NCBI GenBank assembly: GCA_004293645.1 | Contig: REAB01000076.1 | Location: forward strand, 1-49,862 | DNA length: 49,862 nucleotides | From: Cytophagia bacterium | Lineage (GTDB): Bacteria; Bacteroidota; Bacteroidia; Cytophagales; Spirosomataceae | Reading direction: 5' to 3' | Part shown: positions 32,377-40,501 of the stretch, piece after piece | Layout of the letters: every line of letters starts with the position of its first letter | Numbering within the stretch: the stretch's first letter is position 1 | The notes under the pieces: generated by a model | Told to the model about the DNA's origin: nothing | Databases searched by the model: none | What the model saw: only the letters and a program-made list of their open reading frames with translations | Made by a program: the position numbers and the translations under genes

Positions 32377-32384
32377 CAAATATA
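32377..32384 (-). promoter_or_regulatory. Candidate -7 element of the glycan operon promoter
   Basis: It reads TATATTTG on the minus strand, an exact TAnnTTTG match about 105 bp upstream of the acyltransferase ATG. A TTTG lies 22 bp further upstream, slightly beyond the usual 19-21 bp spacing. Confidence 0.45.
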
Positions 32385-32420
32385 ACCAAAAAAGAGCAAG
32401 GGAATGCAAAATTACAAATT

Positions 32421-32437
32421 ACTTTGTAATACAAAGT
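32421..32437. promoter_or_regulatory. Perfect 17-bp palindrome, candidate operator
   Basis: ACTTTGTAATACAAAGT has 7-bp perfect arms around 3 bases. It is centred about 50 bp upstream of the -7 element of the acyltransferase operon, a usual place for a dimeric activator; a repressor reaching from there is less likely. Confidence 0.4.
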
Positions 32438-32574
32438 GAAATTTTTATCACCTACCCAACCGGATATTTTTGACCACCAGCCCAACAAATACCTCTGCCA
32501 CTTTTGGGACTAAAGCGACAGAGGCCGCAATAGTCATTGTCTAAAATAGATTGACCGATTTGTGAGAAGATTAA

Positions 32575-32721
32575 GCTGTAACTTTTTTCTTACGGAATAT
32601 AATTTGGGCTAAAATCGTTGTAGAGATTGATTTTTAATGGTTTTTGTGTATCCATATTACGGAATACATTTTATTTCAACACGTTATGTATAATTTTTAT
32701 TCCGTAGAAATAAGGTTACAG
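32575..32721. mobile_element. MITE-like element with imperfect terminal inverted repeats
   Basis: The ends 32576-32599 and 32698-32721 are imperfect inverted repeats: CTGTAAC at both tips, TACGGAATA at the inner edge, 20 of 24 positions paired. The flanks carry ATTAA (32570-32574 and 32722-32726), possibly a 5-bp target duplication, with one extra G at the left tip. The roughly 146-bp inside is AT-rich, non-coding, and holds a further TACGGAATA at 32658-32666. It lies 18 bp past the end of the ATPase gene. No partner transposase is visible in the window. The remainder of the 32273-32739 gap holds only the operon promoter region. Confidence 0.5.
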
Positions 32722-32739
32722 ATTAAATAATAATCATCT

Positions 32740-33915
32740 TCAAATCAAATGAAGGCGTTTTAGGTGTTGGAAGCTACGCTCAAAATTAGTGACGGTTTTG
32801 TTTTCATTGAGCTGGTAATCTTCAGTTACCGATGGGGTGATGCAAAGTAGGGGTATATTGCCTAAGTCATTGGCAGAAACCGTATTGCCTTTGTTTATTT
32901 TGGGGGTATTTGAGTATTTTATTTCAATTCCCAAAACGGGCGTAATGCCTTTTACAAGTACCAAATCTAACTCAGCTCCATCTTGTGTTCGATAAAAATA
33001 AGGGCTAACGCTGGGCTTTAGTTGGGCAATAATTTGCTGAATCACAAAGCCCTCCCACGAATTTCCTTTCCCAATAAAACCCTCTAAATCTTCCCTATTT
33101 TCGATACCCACCACTGCATGAAAAATGCCAGAATCTCTAAGGTAAATTTTGGGCGATTTTACCAACCGTTTTGAAACATTGAGGTAATAAGGCTGCAATC
33201 TTCTGATAAGAAACGACTGCTCAAAATAATCAATATAACGCTTTATGGTGTTGATGTCCAATCCCAAGGATTTAGCAAAATCAGAATAATTTAAGACGTT
33301 TCCGTGCACATGAGCAATCATCCGCAAAAGGTTGCGTAAGGTATTGGGCCAAACCGACAACCCCAAAAGTGGCAATTCCCTTTCGAGATACGACTGAATG
33401 AAGTCAAGGCGATTTTGAAAACTTATTTCGTCCGAGTTGGCCATTAACATTCCTGGAAAACCACCTCGTAACCATAATTTTTCGTAACCATAACTTTGAC
33501 TAACTTCTTGATATACAAATGGATTGACTTCAATGTATGAAATACGACCCGCCAGAGTTTCGGAACTTTTGGCAAGTAATTCGGGCGAGGCCGACCCCAA
33601 CAACAAAAATCGGGTATTGCTCCGATTGCGGTCTATTACTGAACGCAACACAGGAAACAACGCTGGCATTCGTTGTACCTCGTCTATAATGAGTAAGTTA
33701 TCCTCTCGCTGTTGTAAATAATTTTCGAGGTTCGACAACCTATTGTAATCTTCTGGCGACTCCAAGTCGAGATAAATACTCTCTTTCTGAATGACCTTTT
33801 GTAGTTGTTTGGCAAGGGTGGTTTTGCCAACTTGCCGAGGCCCGAGCAATGCAACTGCGGGCAAATGCGCCAGTCTCTCTAAAACTTTGTCCGAAATTAA
33901 TCGTTGGAAATTCAT
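32740..33915 (-). CDS. AAA_14/DUF4143 ATPase
   Basis: A 391-residue P-loop ATPase. Walker A is GPRQVGKTT (25-33), Walker B LLIIDEVQ (about 74-81), and GSASP acts as a sensor. The C-terminal half is DUF4143 (about 170-340) with a nuclease-like core (AELDLVLVKG ... VLGIEIKYS, a D-x(n)-E-x-K arrangement as in PD-(D/E)XK folds). These proteins are common, often patchy in distribution, and thought to be linked to mobile or defence contexts, but their role is not established. It is a single gene with no clear operon partner. Confidence 0.88.
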   Translation of the reverse strand: MNFQRLISDKVLERLAHLPAVALLGPRQVGKTTLAKQLQKVIQKESIYLDLESPEDYNRLSNLENYLQQREDNLLIIDEVQRMPALFPVLRSVIDRNRSNTRFLLLGSASPELLAKSSETLAGRISYIEVNPFVYQEVSQSYGYEKLWLRGGFPGMLMANSDEISFQNRLDFIQSYLERELPLLGLSVWPNTLRNLLRMIAHVHGNVLNYSDFAKSLGLDINTIKRYIDYFEQSFLIRRLQPYYLNVSKRLVKSPKIYLRDSGIFHAVVGIENREDLEGFIGKGNSWEGFVIQQIIAQLKPSVSPYFYRTQDGAELDLVLVKGITPVLGIEIKYSNTPKINKGNTVSANDLGNIPLLCITPSVTEDYQLNENKTVTNFERSFQHLKRLHLI

Positions 33916-34019
33916 GTTTTAAGCAATTATTCCTGCAAATTTAGAATTAAATTCCAAAAATACAGGAATAATGGTCATTTTTTATACTTAAAGACATTGA
34001 ATCCACTACCTTCAAAAAA

Positions 34020-34146
34020 CCAAATTGTGTCCATCGTTGCCATCGGTGAGGCAAATGTTTTTTACTTTCGTACCCACTTTAATGGGTTTCGGTACGCCTT
34101 CAAAAAAGTAATGGGCGGCACACCCAAAGAAGTAGAAAAAGAATAG
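34020..34146 (+). pseudogene. Possible C-terminal remnant of an AraC-type regulator
   Basis: The frame ends with YAFKKVMGGTPKEVEKE and a TAG at 34144-34146. F-K-K-x-x-G-x-T-P-x-E is the hallmark of the end of the AraC DNA-binding domain. The region before it (VSIVAIGEANVFYF) only loosely resembles the second helix-turn-helix and there is no N-terminal part. I regard it as a relic; chance similarity cannot be excluded. Confidence 0.3.
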
Positions 34147-34202
34147 AAAAACGCACGGTTGCCGTGGGTTTTCGGAGCTGATGTGGCTGTTGATTCTTTT
34201 TT

Positions 34203-36710
34203 CTAAATGTTGAATCTAAAAGAAAACTTGACCGCAAAAGGGGTAATATTGGCATTTTGGCGGTAGGTGAGCCGATGCACCGCGTCTAAACGCAGCACTT
34301 TAAAAATATTGTCAATGGCGTAACCCATTTCAAGATAGGGCGTGTTGCTCAATGCATTAAAACCCAACACTGGATCGCCGTTAACATCAACGGAGGCGAG
34401 CAAATCGCGGTTGGCTTGGCGCACGCTGCCGTACAAGGCTTTGGCATTGACCAAAAACCGCCACTTCCACTTTTTTATCAAAGGCAACCGATTGAAAAGT
34501 AACCCTTCAAAATTGTGTTCAAAACGTACTTGGGCGTATTGGTCGCAGGCAAATTCAAAAAAATTCATGAGGTTGTAGGCATTTTCGACGTAAAAAAACG
34601 ATTCATTGCCCAGTGGCGTGTAGAGCAACGGATAGGGCAGATTGGAAGGAATATAGCCCAGTGCCAAGTTGTAGGTGCTGCGCCCCAAGATACCCACCCG
34701 TACACTCTGCTGTACGCTCAGCGCCAGCCGATGATAGTCAAAATCGCCATCAAGGAGGTGCTTTACGCCGCGCTGATACCTAAACATAACCAAAGGCCAG
34801 CGTTGCGTTCCCAGCGTGAGGCGTTCGTTGTCAGAATACAAAAATACTTCATCTTTACCCCAACGGGTTTCAAAAAAAAGCTCGGTTGTTTGGTAGTTTC
34901 CCCTTATCGGCGACTGCTCGGCCATTTGGGGGTTGGTGCGGTAGGCAAACGGATACATGGGGTCAAAAGAGCGTTGCCGCATGCCCACCGTTTGGGTAAG
35001 TCCTTTGAACAACTCCCGCTTAAAAAACACCGAATTGTCGCCCTGAAAGTAAGCGCGGCGGTAGTTGCCCCAGCGGGCAAAAGCCCCAAAGAGTGCGTTT
35101 GTGCCAATGCTTTCGGAGGTTAAACCGATGCGTTCTAAATCGTAGCTGCGGCTCACGCCCGCTATGGTCCAAGGTTTTCGGCTAAAAATATAATCCACGC
35201 CGAGGCTATATTTGTAGCGTTGGTCGGTAGTACCATAGGCCAGGTGCCCCGAAAAAACCCAATGACGGCTAAAGTCGGGGTTGGTGCGCAGGCCGAGCCT
35301 GATGCGGTTTCCTTCGAGCGTGTTGCGGGCATACGTGTAAAGATACGGCCCCACGTCAATGTTCACTTTGGGAATGCGCTTGTAGCCTCCCACAAAAATA
35401 TTCAAAATTTCGACGTAAGTGCGCACCACGGGTACTTGCCGCACCGAGTCAATGAGCTTATAAGCGGTACTTTCGCCAGCGGTGAGGGGTTCGTAGCGGG
35501 CTTTGTCCCAAAAATCACCCTCAAAGTCGCGGGAGTCGTCGGCGAGTTCGATGGCAGTGTCATAAAACTTGGACGGGCGCGGGCGATTAACCACAATGTT
35601 GCGGTTGGAAGTATAAAATTTGACCAACATACCCGCCGCCGAGTCGGCTACTTGGGCTACATCTACCATCACCCGCGACTTGGTGGTGAGCCAAGTGCTG
35701 TCGTTGTCAGTTTGGTCGTATTCTTGCTGAATTTTTATTTTTTCAATAAAATTAAGCTGCGCCGCTTGGCCAATCGTCGCATCTATTTGTACCAGCGCGT
35801 GCGAAAGTGTGTCTATCCAAATGGAGCCGCCAAAGGCTTGGTCTTGGGGGCGCTTGGGTTCAAAATCAACCCGATAGCACCAATAGCCTCCCACAAACGT
35901 AGTATCAACGAGGTAGTATTCGTAGGTGGTTTTCCAACCGTCGGCAATGGGCGACATAAAATCTTTATTGACAATGTTGAGCCAGTTGTTATAAAAATTA
36001 TATTGCTGAAACGACGACCCCACGAGCTGCGATATGACGTTGCCGTCGGTTACGGCAATGCCTTTCACATTGGTTTTCAAGATTTTTTCTTTTTGCTTGC
36101 GCGGATTGTTGCGATAATAAAACTTAGAGATAGATTCTGACAAATAAATCGGAATGACAGGCTTGCCGTCTTCGCCCGCTATCTTGTCAAACTTTTCGAT
36201 GGCACCCACTATTTTTTTGATGGCTTTGCGCCGCTTAAATCGCTCCGAGAGGTTATCAACGTCTATTTCTACTTTGTTGTAGCTGTCGTATTCGTAGGCA
36301 CTGAGCCGTGCAGGATTGTGCAAATCTTTTTCTTTAACTACTTTTCTGATGATGGAGTAAGCAGGGTTTTCGCCCGCATAAATTTTGACTTCTTGCAGTT
36401 TAATACCCGCCGATTCTAACTGAAAATCAATGGTTTGGGCAAAAACGCCCGCCTGAATGGCCTTGCTGCGCGTGCGGTATCCCAACGAACCAACGATAAG
36501 CGAGTCGCCCGTTTGGGTGGTTTTGATGGTATAAAAGCCTTCAAAATTGGTAGAAGCACCAGCCGTTTTTCCCTTAATGGCTACGCTCGCAAACGGCACG
36601 GGGTCGCCCGTTTGGGCATCGGTAACGCGGCCAGTAAAAGTGTAGTTTTGGGCCTGAAGCTGGCAAAAGAAAGCACTAATAACCCAAAAAATAGCAAGAA
36701 ATTGTTTCAA
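34203..36710 (-). CDS. Outer-membrane DUF5686 protein with carboxypeptidase-like N-terminal domain
   Basis: An 835-residue protein starting at TTG 36710 (no ATG is suitable) with a signal peptide ending near LQAQ. A CarboxypepD_reg-like beta domain follows (about 22-105; FTGRVTDAQTGDPVPFASV, as in TonB-linked proteins), then the DUF5686 body (about 120-835). The C-terminal half has alternating aromatic strands ending in VKFSFRFNI, an outer-membrane beta-barrel end with terminal aromatic/hydrophobic residues. It is typical of Bacteroidota; exact function is unknown. It stands alone. Confidence 0.88.
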   Translation of the reverse strand: MKQFLAIFWVISAFFCQLQAQNYTFTGRVTDAQTGDPVPFASVAIKGKTAGASTNFEGFYTIKTTQTGDSLIVGSLGYRTRSKAIQAGVFAQTIDFQLESAGIKLQEVKIYAGENPAYSIIRKVVKEKDLHNPARLSAYEYDSYNKVEIDVDNLSERFKRRKAIKKIVGAIEKFDKIAGEDGKPVIPIYLSESISKFYYRNNPRKQKEKILKTNVKGIAVTDGNVISQLVGSSFQQYNFYNNWLNIVNKDFMSPIADGWKTTYEYYLVDTTFVGGYWCYRVDFEPKRPQDQAFGGSIWIDTLSHALVQIDATIGQAAQLNFIEKIKIQQEYDQTDNDSTWLTTKSRVMVDVAQVADSAAGMLVKFYTSNRNIVVNRPRPSKFYDTAIELADDSRDFEGDFWDKARYEPLTAGESTAYKLIDSVRQVPVVRTYVEILNIFVGGYKRIPKVNIDVGPYLYTYARNTLEGNRIRLGLRTNPDFSRHWVFSGHLAYGTTDQRYKYSLGVDYIFSRKPWTIAGVSRSYDLERIGLTSESIGTNALFGAFARWGNYRRAYFQGDNSVFFKRELFKGLTQTVGMRQRSFDPMYPFAYRTNPQMAEQSPIRGNYQTTELFFETRWGKDEVFLYSDNERLTLGTQRWPLVMFRYQRGVKHLLDGDFDYHRLALSVQQSVRVGILGRSTYNLALGYIPSNLPYPLLYTPLGNESFFYVENAYNLMNFFEFACDQYAQVRFEHNFEGLLFNRLPLIKKWKWRFLVNAKALYGSVRQANRDLLASVDVNGDPVLGFNALSNTPYLEMGYAIDNIFKVLRLDAVHRLTYRQNANITPFAVKFSFRFNI

Positions 36711-36867
36711 AACAGGAAAGTGGGCAAGTGGCGGATGGTTGATTTACTCCTTTTGATTCAAACAATGGACGCAGTTAATTTGGTTCGTTCAAAAATGGCA
36801 AGAACCCTGTTTATTAACTCAAAAAGGGGCATTTTGGTATAAGTGAAGCAAGATGAATTTCAAAAAA

Positions 36868-36900
36868 ATAGCCTTGACATTCATTGAATGTCAAGGCTAT
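36868..36900 (-). terminator. Intrinsic terminator, perfect 15-bp stem
   Basis: Arms 36868-36882 and 36886-36900 pair perfectly with loop ATT. On the minus strand the stem is followed by a run of T (36861-36867 on the plus strand as A). It lies 21 bp past the stop of the DUF4190-like lipoprotein gene and fits the end of its message. Confidence 0.85.
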
Positions 36901-36921
36901 CAGAAAAATAACGCTCTTTTA

Positions 36922-37539
36922 TCAGTTGGCACCAGCCAAAAGCGAGGCTATAAATGCCACGGCCAAAAGCAGAATAAAGAACGTCAGAAAACCCGTTACG
37001 ATACCCGTAATGGCTAAGCCCATTCCGCGCTCGTCGTTTTTCTTAATTTGAGATTTACCAACGAAACCCAAAATAATAGCTCCGAGTGAAAGCAAGATGC
37101 CAACCCCAGGTAGAACAAAGAACAGTACCAAACCTAGTACTCCCGCAATGGCCGATACCAACGCCAAAGTGTTGGTTTTTCCGCCTTCGGCATTTGGGGC
37201 ATTACGCTGCATTTTTTGCAGTTTACGGCTCACTACTTTTGCCAAAACGCGTTGCTTAAAAGTGAGCTTAGGTGCTACTTTTGTTTCGGTGCTGGTTGCA
37301 GCAGCTTTTGTTTCGGCTACTGAGCTTGTTGTGGCAGTGGCTTCGGCCATCGCCTCAACGGTGGGAGCCGCTGCTTCGACTGTAATAGGGGTTTCTACTG
37401 CAACTGCAGTAGCCGCTTTTGGAGCAACAGGAGTGCTTTCAAAATGCTCAAATTTGGGAGCAGGAATACTGGCGTACTGTGTGCGCTGGCAAGACGCAAA
37501 AACCGATAAAAGTGCCAGTGATAGAAGCATTTTTTTCAT
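36922..37539 (-). CDS. DUF4190-like lipoprotein with Ala-rich linker
   Basis: A 205-residue protein starting at ATG 37539 (MKKMLLSLALLSVFASCQ), a lipoprotein signal with Cys17; the frame is open 22 codons further but that would bury the signal. Residues 25-90 are an Ala/Thr/Val/Glu-rich, low-complexity linker. The C-terminal part has two helices (about 120-160 and 170-203; GVLGLVLFFVLPGVGILLSLGAI and GLAITGIVTGFLTFFILLLAVAF) around a G-K-S-Q-I-K-K loop, as in DUF4190 proteins. A lipid anchor plus two membrane helices is a modest oddity. Function unknown. Confidence 0.75.
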   Translation of the reverse strand: MKKMLLSLALLSVFASCQRTQYASIPAPKFEHFESTPVAPKAATAVAVETPITVEAAAPTVEAMAEATATTSSVAETKAAATSTETKVAPKLTFKQRVLAKVVSRKLQKMQRNAPNAEGGKTNTLALVSAIAGVLGLVLFFVLPGVGILLSLGAIILGFVGKSQIKKNDERGMGLAITGIVTGFLTFFILLLAVAFIASLLAGAN

Positions 37540-37607
37540 AAAAATAAAATTGTTTAAGTTTAGAACGCAAGAAAACACAAAGTTGAATAAAAAAAAAATA
37601 TTCAATC

Positions 37608-37644
37608 AAAAAGGTACGCGACCTTTTGGACTGCGTACCTTTTT
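37608..37644 (-). terminator. Hairpin with T-runs on both strands
   Basis: Arms AAAAAGGTACGC (37608-37619) and GCGTACCTTTTT (37633-37644) pair perfectly around a 13-base loop, with T-runs on either strand. It lies between pheT and the lipoprotein gene, both on the minus strand, and would separate their transcripts. Confidence 0.7.
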
Positions 37645-37785
37645 TTATCAGAATCAATAATACTGCTTTCTTTTCTTGGGTTTATCACTTCCCATTGGGT
37701 AGTTTGAGGCCGCCATTTCTTGCACAAAAGCCCCCTTTTACCTCAAATTGAAGCACTTTTTTGGTATTATTGGCTTGTGAGATAA

Positions 37786-37884
37786 GTACTTACTCTAAGA
37801 CTAAAAGATGGCCGTAAATACAAATTTATAAGCTACCGAAGAGGAAAAATTCGAGACGCTTTTCAAGAATATGACAATTTATAA
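37786..37884 (+). other. Short protein-like frame, possible gene relic
   Basis: Between in-frame stops at 37783-37785 and 37882-37884 lies LKDGRKYKFISYRRGKIRDA plus FQEYDNL, an amphipathic protein-like sequence resembling the C-terminal end of a small PH-like or membrane protein. It has no start codon and no ribosome site. The other parts of 37645-37880 show nothing. Confidence 0.25.
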
Positions 37885-37933
37885 AGTTTGGCGTAAAGAG
37901 TAACCTTTCTAAACTTTTTACGCCAAACTTTAT
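37881..37933 (-). terminator. 17-bp hairpin at the end of pheT
   Basis: ATAAAGTTTGGCGTAAA (37881-37897) pairs perfectly with TTTACGCCAAACTTTAT (37917-37933); the stem includes the pheT stop codon. The T-run after it on the minus strand is weak, so it may be a stabilising 3' structure, with true termination at 37608-37644. Confidence 0.5.
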
Positions 37934-40353
37934 TTTCGTATCACTGCGCCCAGTTCTTTTTCAAAAGCCATGATGAGCTTTTGCATGGTTTTGTCAATCA
38001 CTTTATCGGTGAGGGTTTGCGTAGCATCTTGCAAATTAAAACTTACCGAATACGATTTTTTTTCTGCGCCAATGTTGTCGCCTTCATAGACATCAAACAC
38101 GTTGATGGCCTGCAACAACTCTCGCTCGTATTTGTAAGCCGTTTGTTTGATTTGCTCAAAAGACACGCCTTTGTCAAGCACCAACGATAAGTCGCGGCGC
38201 ACTTCTGGGAACTTCGATACTTCGGCAAAGCGCACGCGGTCGTTGTATTGTTTGAGCAAAAGCGTCCAGTCGAAATCGGCGTAAAAAACGGGTTGTTTGA
38301 TGTCCAGCATTTTGGTCAATTTGGTTTTTACTTGGCCAAAACTCACCAACGGCTTTTTGTTGCGGGCGTAGGTGAGACCATAATCAAAAACGCTCTGCGC
38401 GGCCAACTCTTGCGTTTGTAAGCCTTCCACTCGAAACGCATTTAGCACCAAATGTACCATCGCGGCCAAATCGTGATAAGCCAGTTTTTGATCTTTTTCG
38501 AGCCAACTTTCGCCGTGCTTACTGCCTGCCATGGCCAGCACCAAATGCGATTTTTCGGCGTATTTACCATCGGGCATTTTGTGGTACGTTTTGCCAAATT
38601 CGCAGAGTTTGAGGTCGCGTTGGCGGCGGTTAAGGTTGTAGGCCAACGACTCCATGCTCGAAAACAACATGGTTTGGCGCATGACCGAGAGGTCTTCGCT
38701 GAGGGCGTTGAGCATCAGCACATCTGCGCCAAGCAGGCTCTCGCGCACGGCTTCGTTATAAAGTGGTTTGGTAAGCGAATTGGTCATGGTTTCGTTAAAA
38801 CCATTGGCTGCCAGCAAGTTAGCGATTCTCAATTTTTGCTTGTCGGGGTCCACCACGGGAAACGCCGAGAAAGAATCGGCAGAAAGTTGGGCCGATAGCT
38901 CGATGTTGTCGAGGCCATAAATGCGCAAAATTTCTTCAATAATATCGGCTTCGCGCTGCACGTCCACGCGGTAAGGCGGTACCGAAGCCACAAAGCCATC
39001 GGCGGTTTGGTGGTGCAACTCAATGTCCAAATCTTGCAAAATACGGTGCATGAGCGGGCGATCTAACACCTTTCCAATAAGCCGGTCCACGTTTTTGTAT
39101 TTAACGGGTACGGCTACGTTTGGAATGGGGTTGGGATAAAAATCTTCCACCTCAGAAGCCACTTCGCCCCCCGCTATTTCTTGAATAAGCAACGCACAGT
39201 ATTGCAGCGCGTACAACTTGAATTTGGGGTCGGTGCCGCGCTCAAAGCGGAACGATGCGTCGGTTTTGAGGCCATGGCGCAGGGCTGTTTTGCGAATGGA
39301 GTTGGGTTCAAAATAGGCACATTCCAAATAAATGCGCGTAGTGCTGTCTTTAATACCCGACTTGGTGCCGCCAAAAATACCGCCAATTCCCATGGGCTCT
39401 TCAGCGTTGCAAACCATCAAATCGGTGGCGGAGAGCGTGCGCTCTACTTTGTCTAAGGTCGTAAATTTTGCGCCTTCGGTAGCGTTTTTTACCACAATTT
39501 TTTGGCCAACAATGGCGTGCCAATCGTATGCGTGCATGGGTTGGCCCAGGCCGTGGCAAATGTAATTGGTGGCATCTACCACGTTATTGATGGGGTTGAG
39601 GCCAATGGCTCGCAGGGCTTTTTGCAACCAATCGGGCGAGGGTTGCACCGTAACTCCGTTTATGGTGAGTCCACAAAAGCGGGGGCAGGCTTCGGGGTTT
39701 TCGACTACCAACTCAATCGGAAAATCGTTGTTTTGCACCTTAAAACTCGCCACCGACGGCATTTTGAGCGGGCGTTGCAAGGCAGCTCTGAGGTCGCGGG
39801 CAGCACCGAGGTGCGAGGCCGCGTCGGCGCGGTTGGGGGTGAGGCCAATCTCGATGGTGTAGTCGGGGGCGAGGCCAAAATAATCGGCGGCTGGTGTACC
39901 ATTGGGCAAATCTGTATTCAAAACCATGATGCCATCGTGCGACTCTCCCATGCCAATTTCGTCTTCGGCGCAAATCATACCCTCCGACAAATGCCCGTAA
40001 GTTTTGCGCGAACCAATGGTAAACGGCTGTCCACCAGCAGGATAAATGGTAGTTCCAACGGTGGCCACAATCACTTTTTGGCCAGCCCGCACGTTGGCCG
40101 CACCGCACACTATTTGGCTGGGCGTGGCCGCGCCCACGTCCACGGTGGTGAGGCTCAGTTGTTTTTCTTTGACCATAAAAGTTTCGCAAGTGAGCACCTC
40201 GCCCACCACAATACCCGCCAAACCACCCGCCACGGTTTCTATTTTTTCGATGCCTTCTACTTCTAAGCCAGTAGCCGTAAACACTTTGCCAATTTCTTCG
40301 GGCAATTCGGGAATATCAATGAGTTGGCGGAGCCAGTTGTAAGACAGTTTCAT
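37930..40353 (-). CDS. pheT: Phenylalanine--tRNA ligase beta subunit
   Basis: An 807-residue PheT, which joins PheS in an (alpha-beta)2 enzyme that charges tRNA-Phe. It shows the EMAP/tRNA-binding module (about 42-155: IVVGEVLTCE, IVCGAANVRAG, EGMICAEDEIGMG), the B3/B4 editing domain (PRFCGLTINGV, NPINNVVDATNYI, HAYD), the B5 domain, the catalytic-like core (EILRIYGLDNI, FNETMTNSL) and the C-terminal anticodon-binding fold (SKFPEVRRDLSLV). The length is standard. pheS is not in this window, as in other Bacteroidota where pheS and pheT are separate. A -7 box TAAATTTG lies 38 bp upstream of the ATG. Confidence 0.97.
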   Translation of the reverse strand: MKLSYNWLRQLIDIPELPEEIGKVFTATGLEVEGIEKIETVAGGLAGIVVGEVLTCETFMVKEKQLSLTTVDVGAATPSQIVCGAANVRAGQKVIVATVGTTIYPAGGQPFTIGSRKTYGHLSEGMICAEDEIGMGESHDGIMVLNTDLPNGTPAADYFGLAPDYTIEIGLTPNRADAASHLGAARDLRAALQRPLKMPSVASFKVQNNDFPIELVVENPEACPRFCGLTINGVTVQPSPDWLQKALRAIGLNPINNVVDATNYICHGLGQPMHAYDWHAIVGQKIVVKNATEGAKFTTLDKVERTLSATDLMVCNAEEPMGIGGIFGGTKSGIKDSTTRIYLECAYFEPNSIRKTALRHGLKTDASFRFERGTDPKFKLYALQYCALLIQEIAGGEVASEVEDFYPNPIPNVAVPVKYKNVDRLIGKVLDRPLMHRILQDLDIELHHQTADGFVASVPPYRVDVQREADIIEEILRIYGLDNIELSAQLSADSFSAFPVVDPDKQKLRIANLLAANGFNETMTNSLTKPLYNEAVRESLLGADVLMLNALSEDLSVMRQTMLFSSMESLAYNLNRRQRDLKLCEFGKTYHKMPDGKYAEKSHLVLAMAGSKHGESWLEKDQKLAYHDLAAMVHLVLNAFRVEGLQTQELAAQSVFDYGLTYARNKKPLVSFGQVKTKLTKMLDIKQPVFYADFDWTLLLKQYNDRVRFAEVSKFPEVRRDLSLVLDKGVSFEQIKQTAYKYERELLQAINVFDVYEGDNIGAEKKSYSVSFNLQDATQTLTDKVIDKTMQKLIMAFEKELGAVIRK

Positions 40354-40390
40354 GCGAAATAAATAGTGGGTAATTTTTTTAGAATAAGGG

Positions 40391-40398
40391 CAAATTTA
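40391..40398 (-). promoter_or_regulatory. Candidate -7 element of the pheT promoter
   Basis: It reads TAAATTTG on the minus strand, an exact TAnnTTTG match, 38 bp before the pheT ATG. The -33 region has no clear TTTG. No T-box or attenuator is seen in the short leader. Confidence 0.4.
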
Positions 40399-40440
40399 CG
40401 GAAAGAAACGATACGCGAGCAGCATAGCACCAGAATCGCG

Positions 40441-40471
40441 TTTGCGCATCGTTTGGTAAGTGGTATCTTTG
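40441..40471 (+). promoter_or_regulatory. Bacteroidota-type promoter of ansA
   Basis: TTTG (40441-40444), 19 bp spacing, and TATCTTTG (40464-40471) match both boxes of the Bacteroidota sigma-A promoter (TTTG-N19-TAnnTTTG). The predicted start is near 40477, giving a 25-nt leader before the ATG at 40502. Confidence 0.65.
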
Positions 40472-40501
40472 GCCAAAATATAAATTGGTCTATAAATACA
40501 A

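Noticed and set aside
35220..36140. 306-codon frame on the + strand
   Set aside because: It lies wholly antisense to the DUF5686 gene, has no signal, domain or composition of a real protein, and is a shadow of codon bias.
39502..40266. 254-codon frame on the + strand within pheT
   Set aside because: It is antisense to a well conserved gene and has a Gly/His/Val-rich shadow composition.
40354..40501. T-box or Phe attenuator ahead of pheT
   Set aside because: The leader is short (about 30 nt after the -7 box) and holds no T-box sequence or leader peptide.
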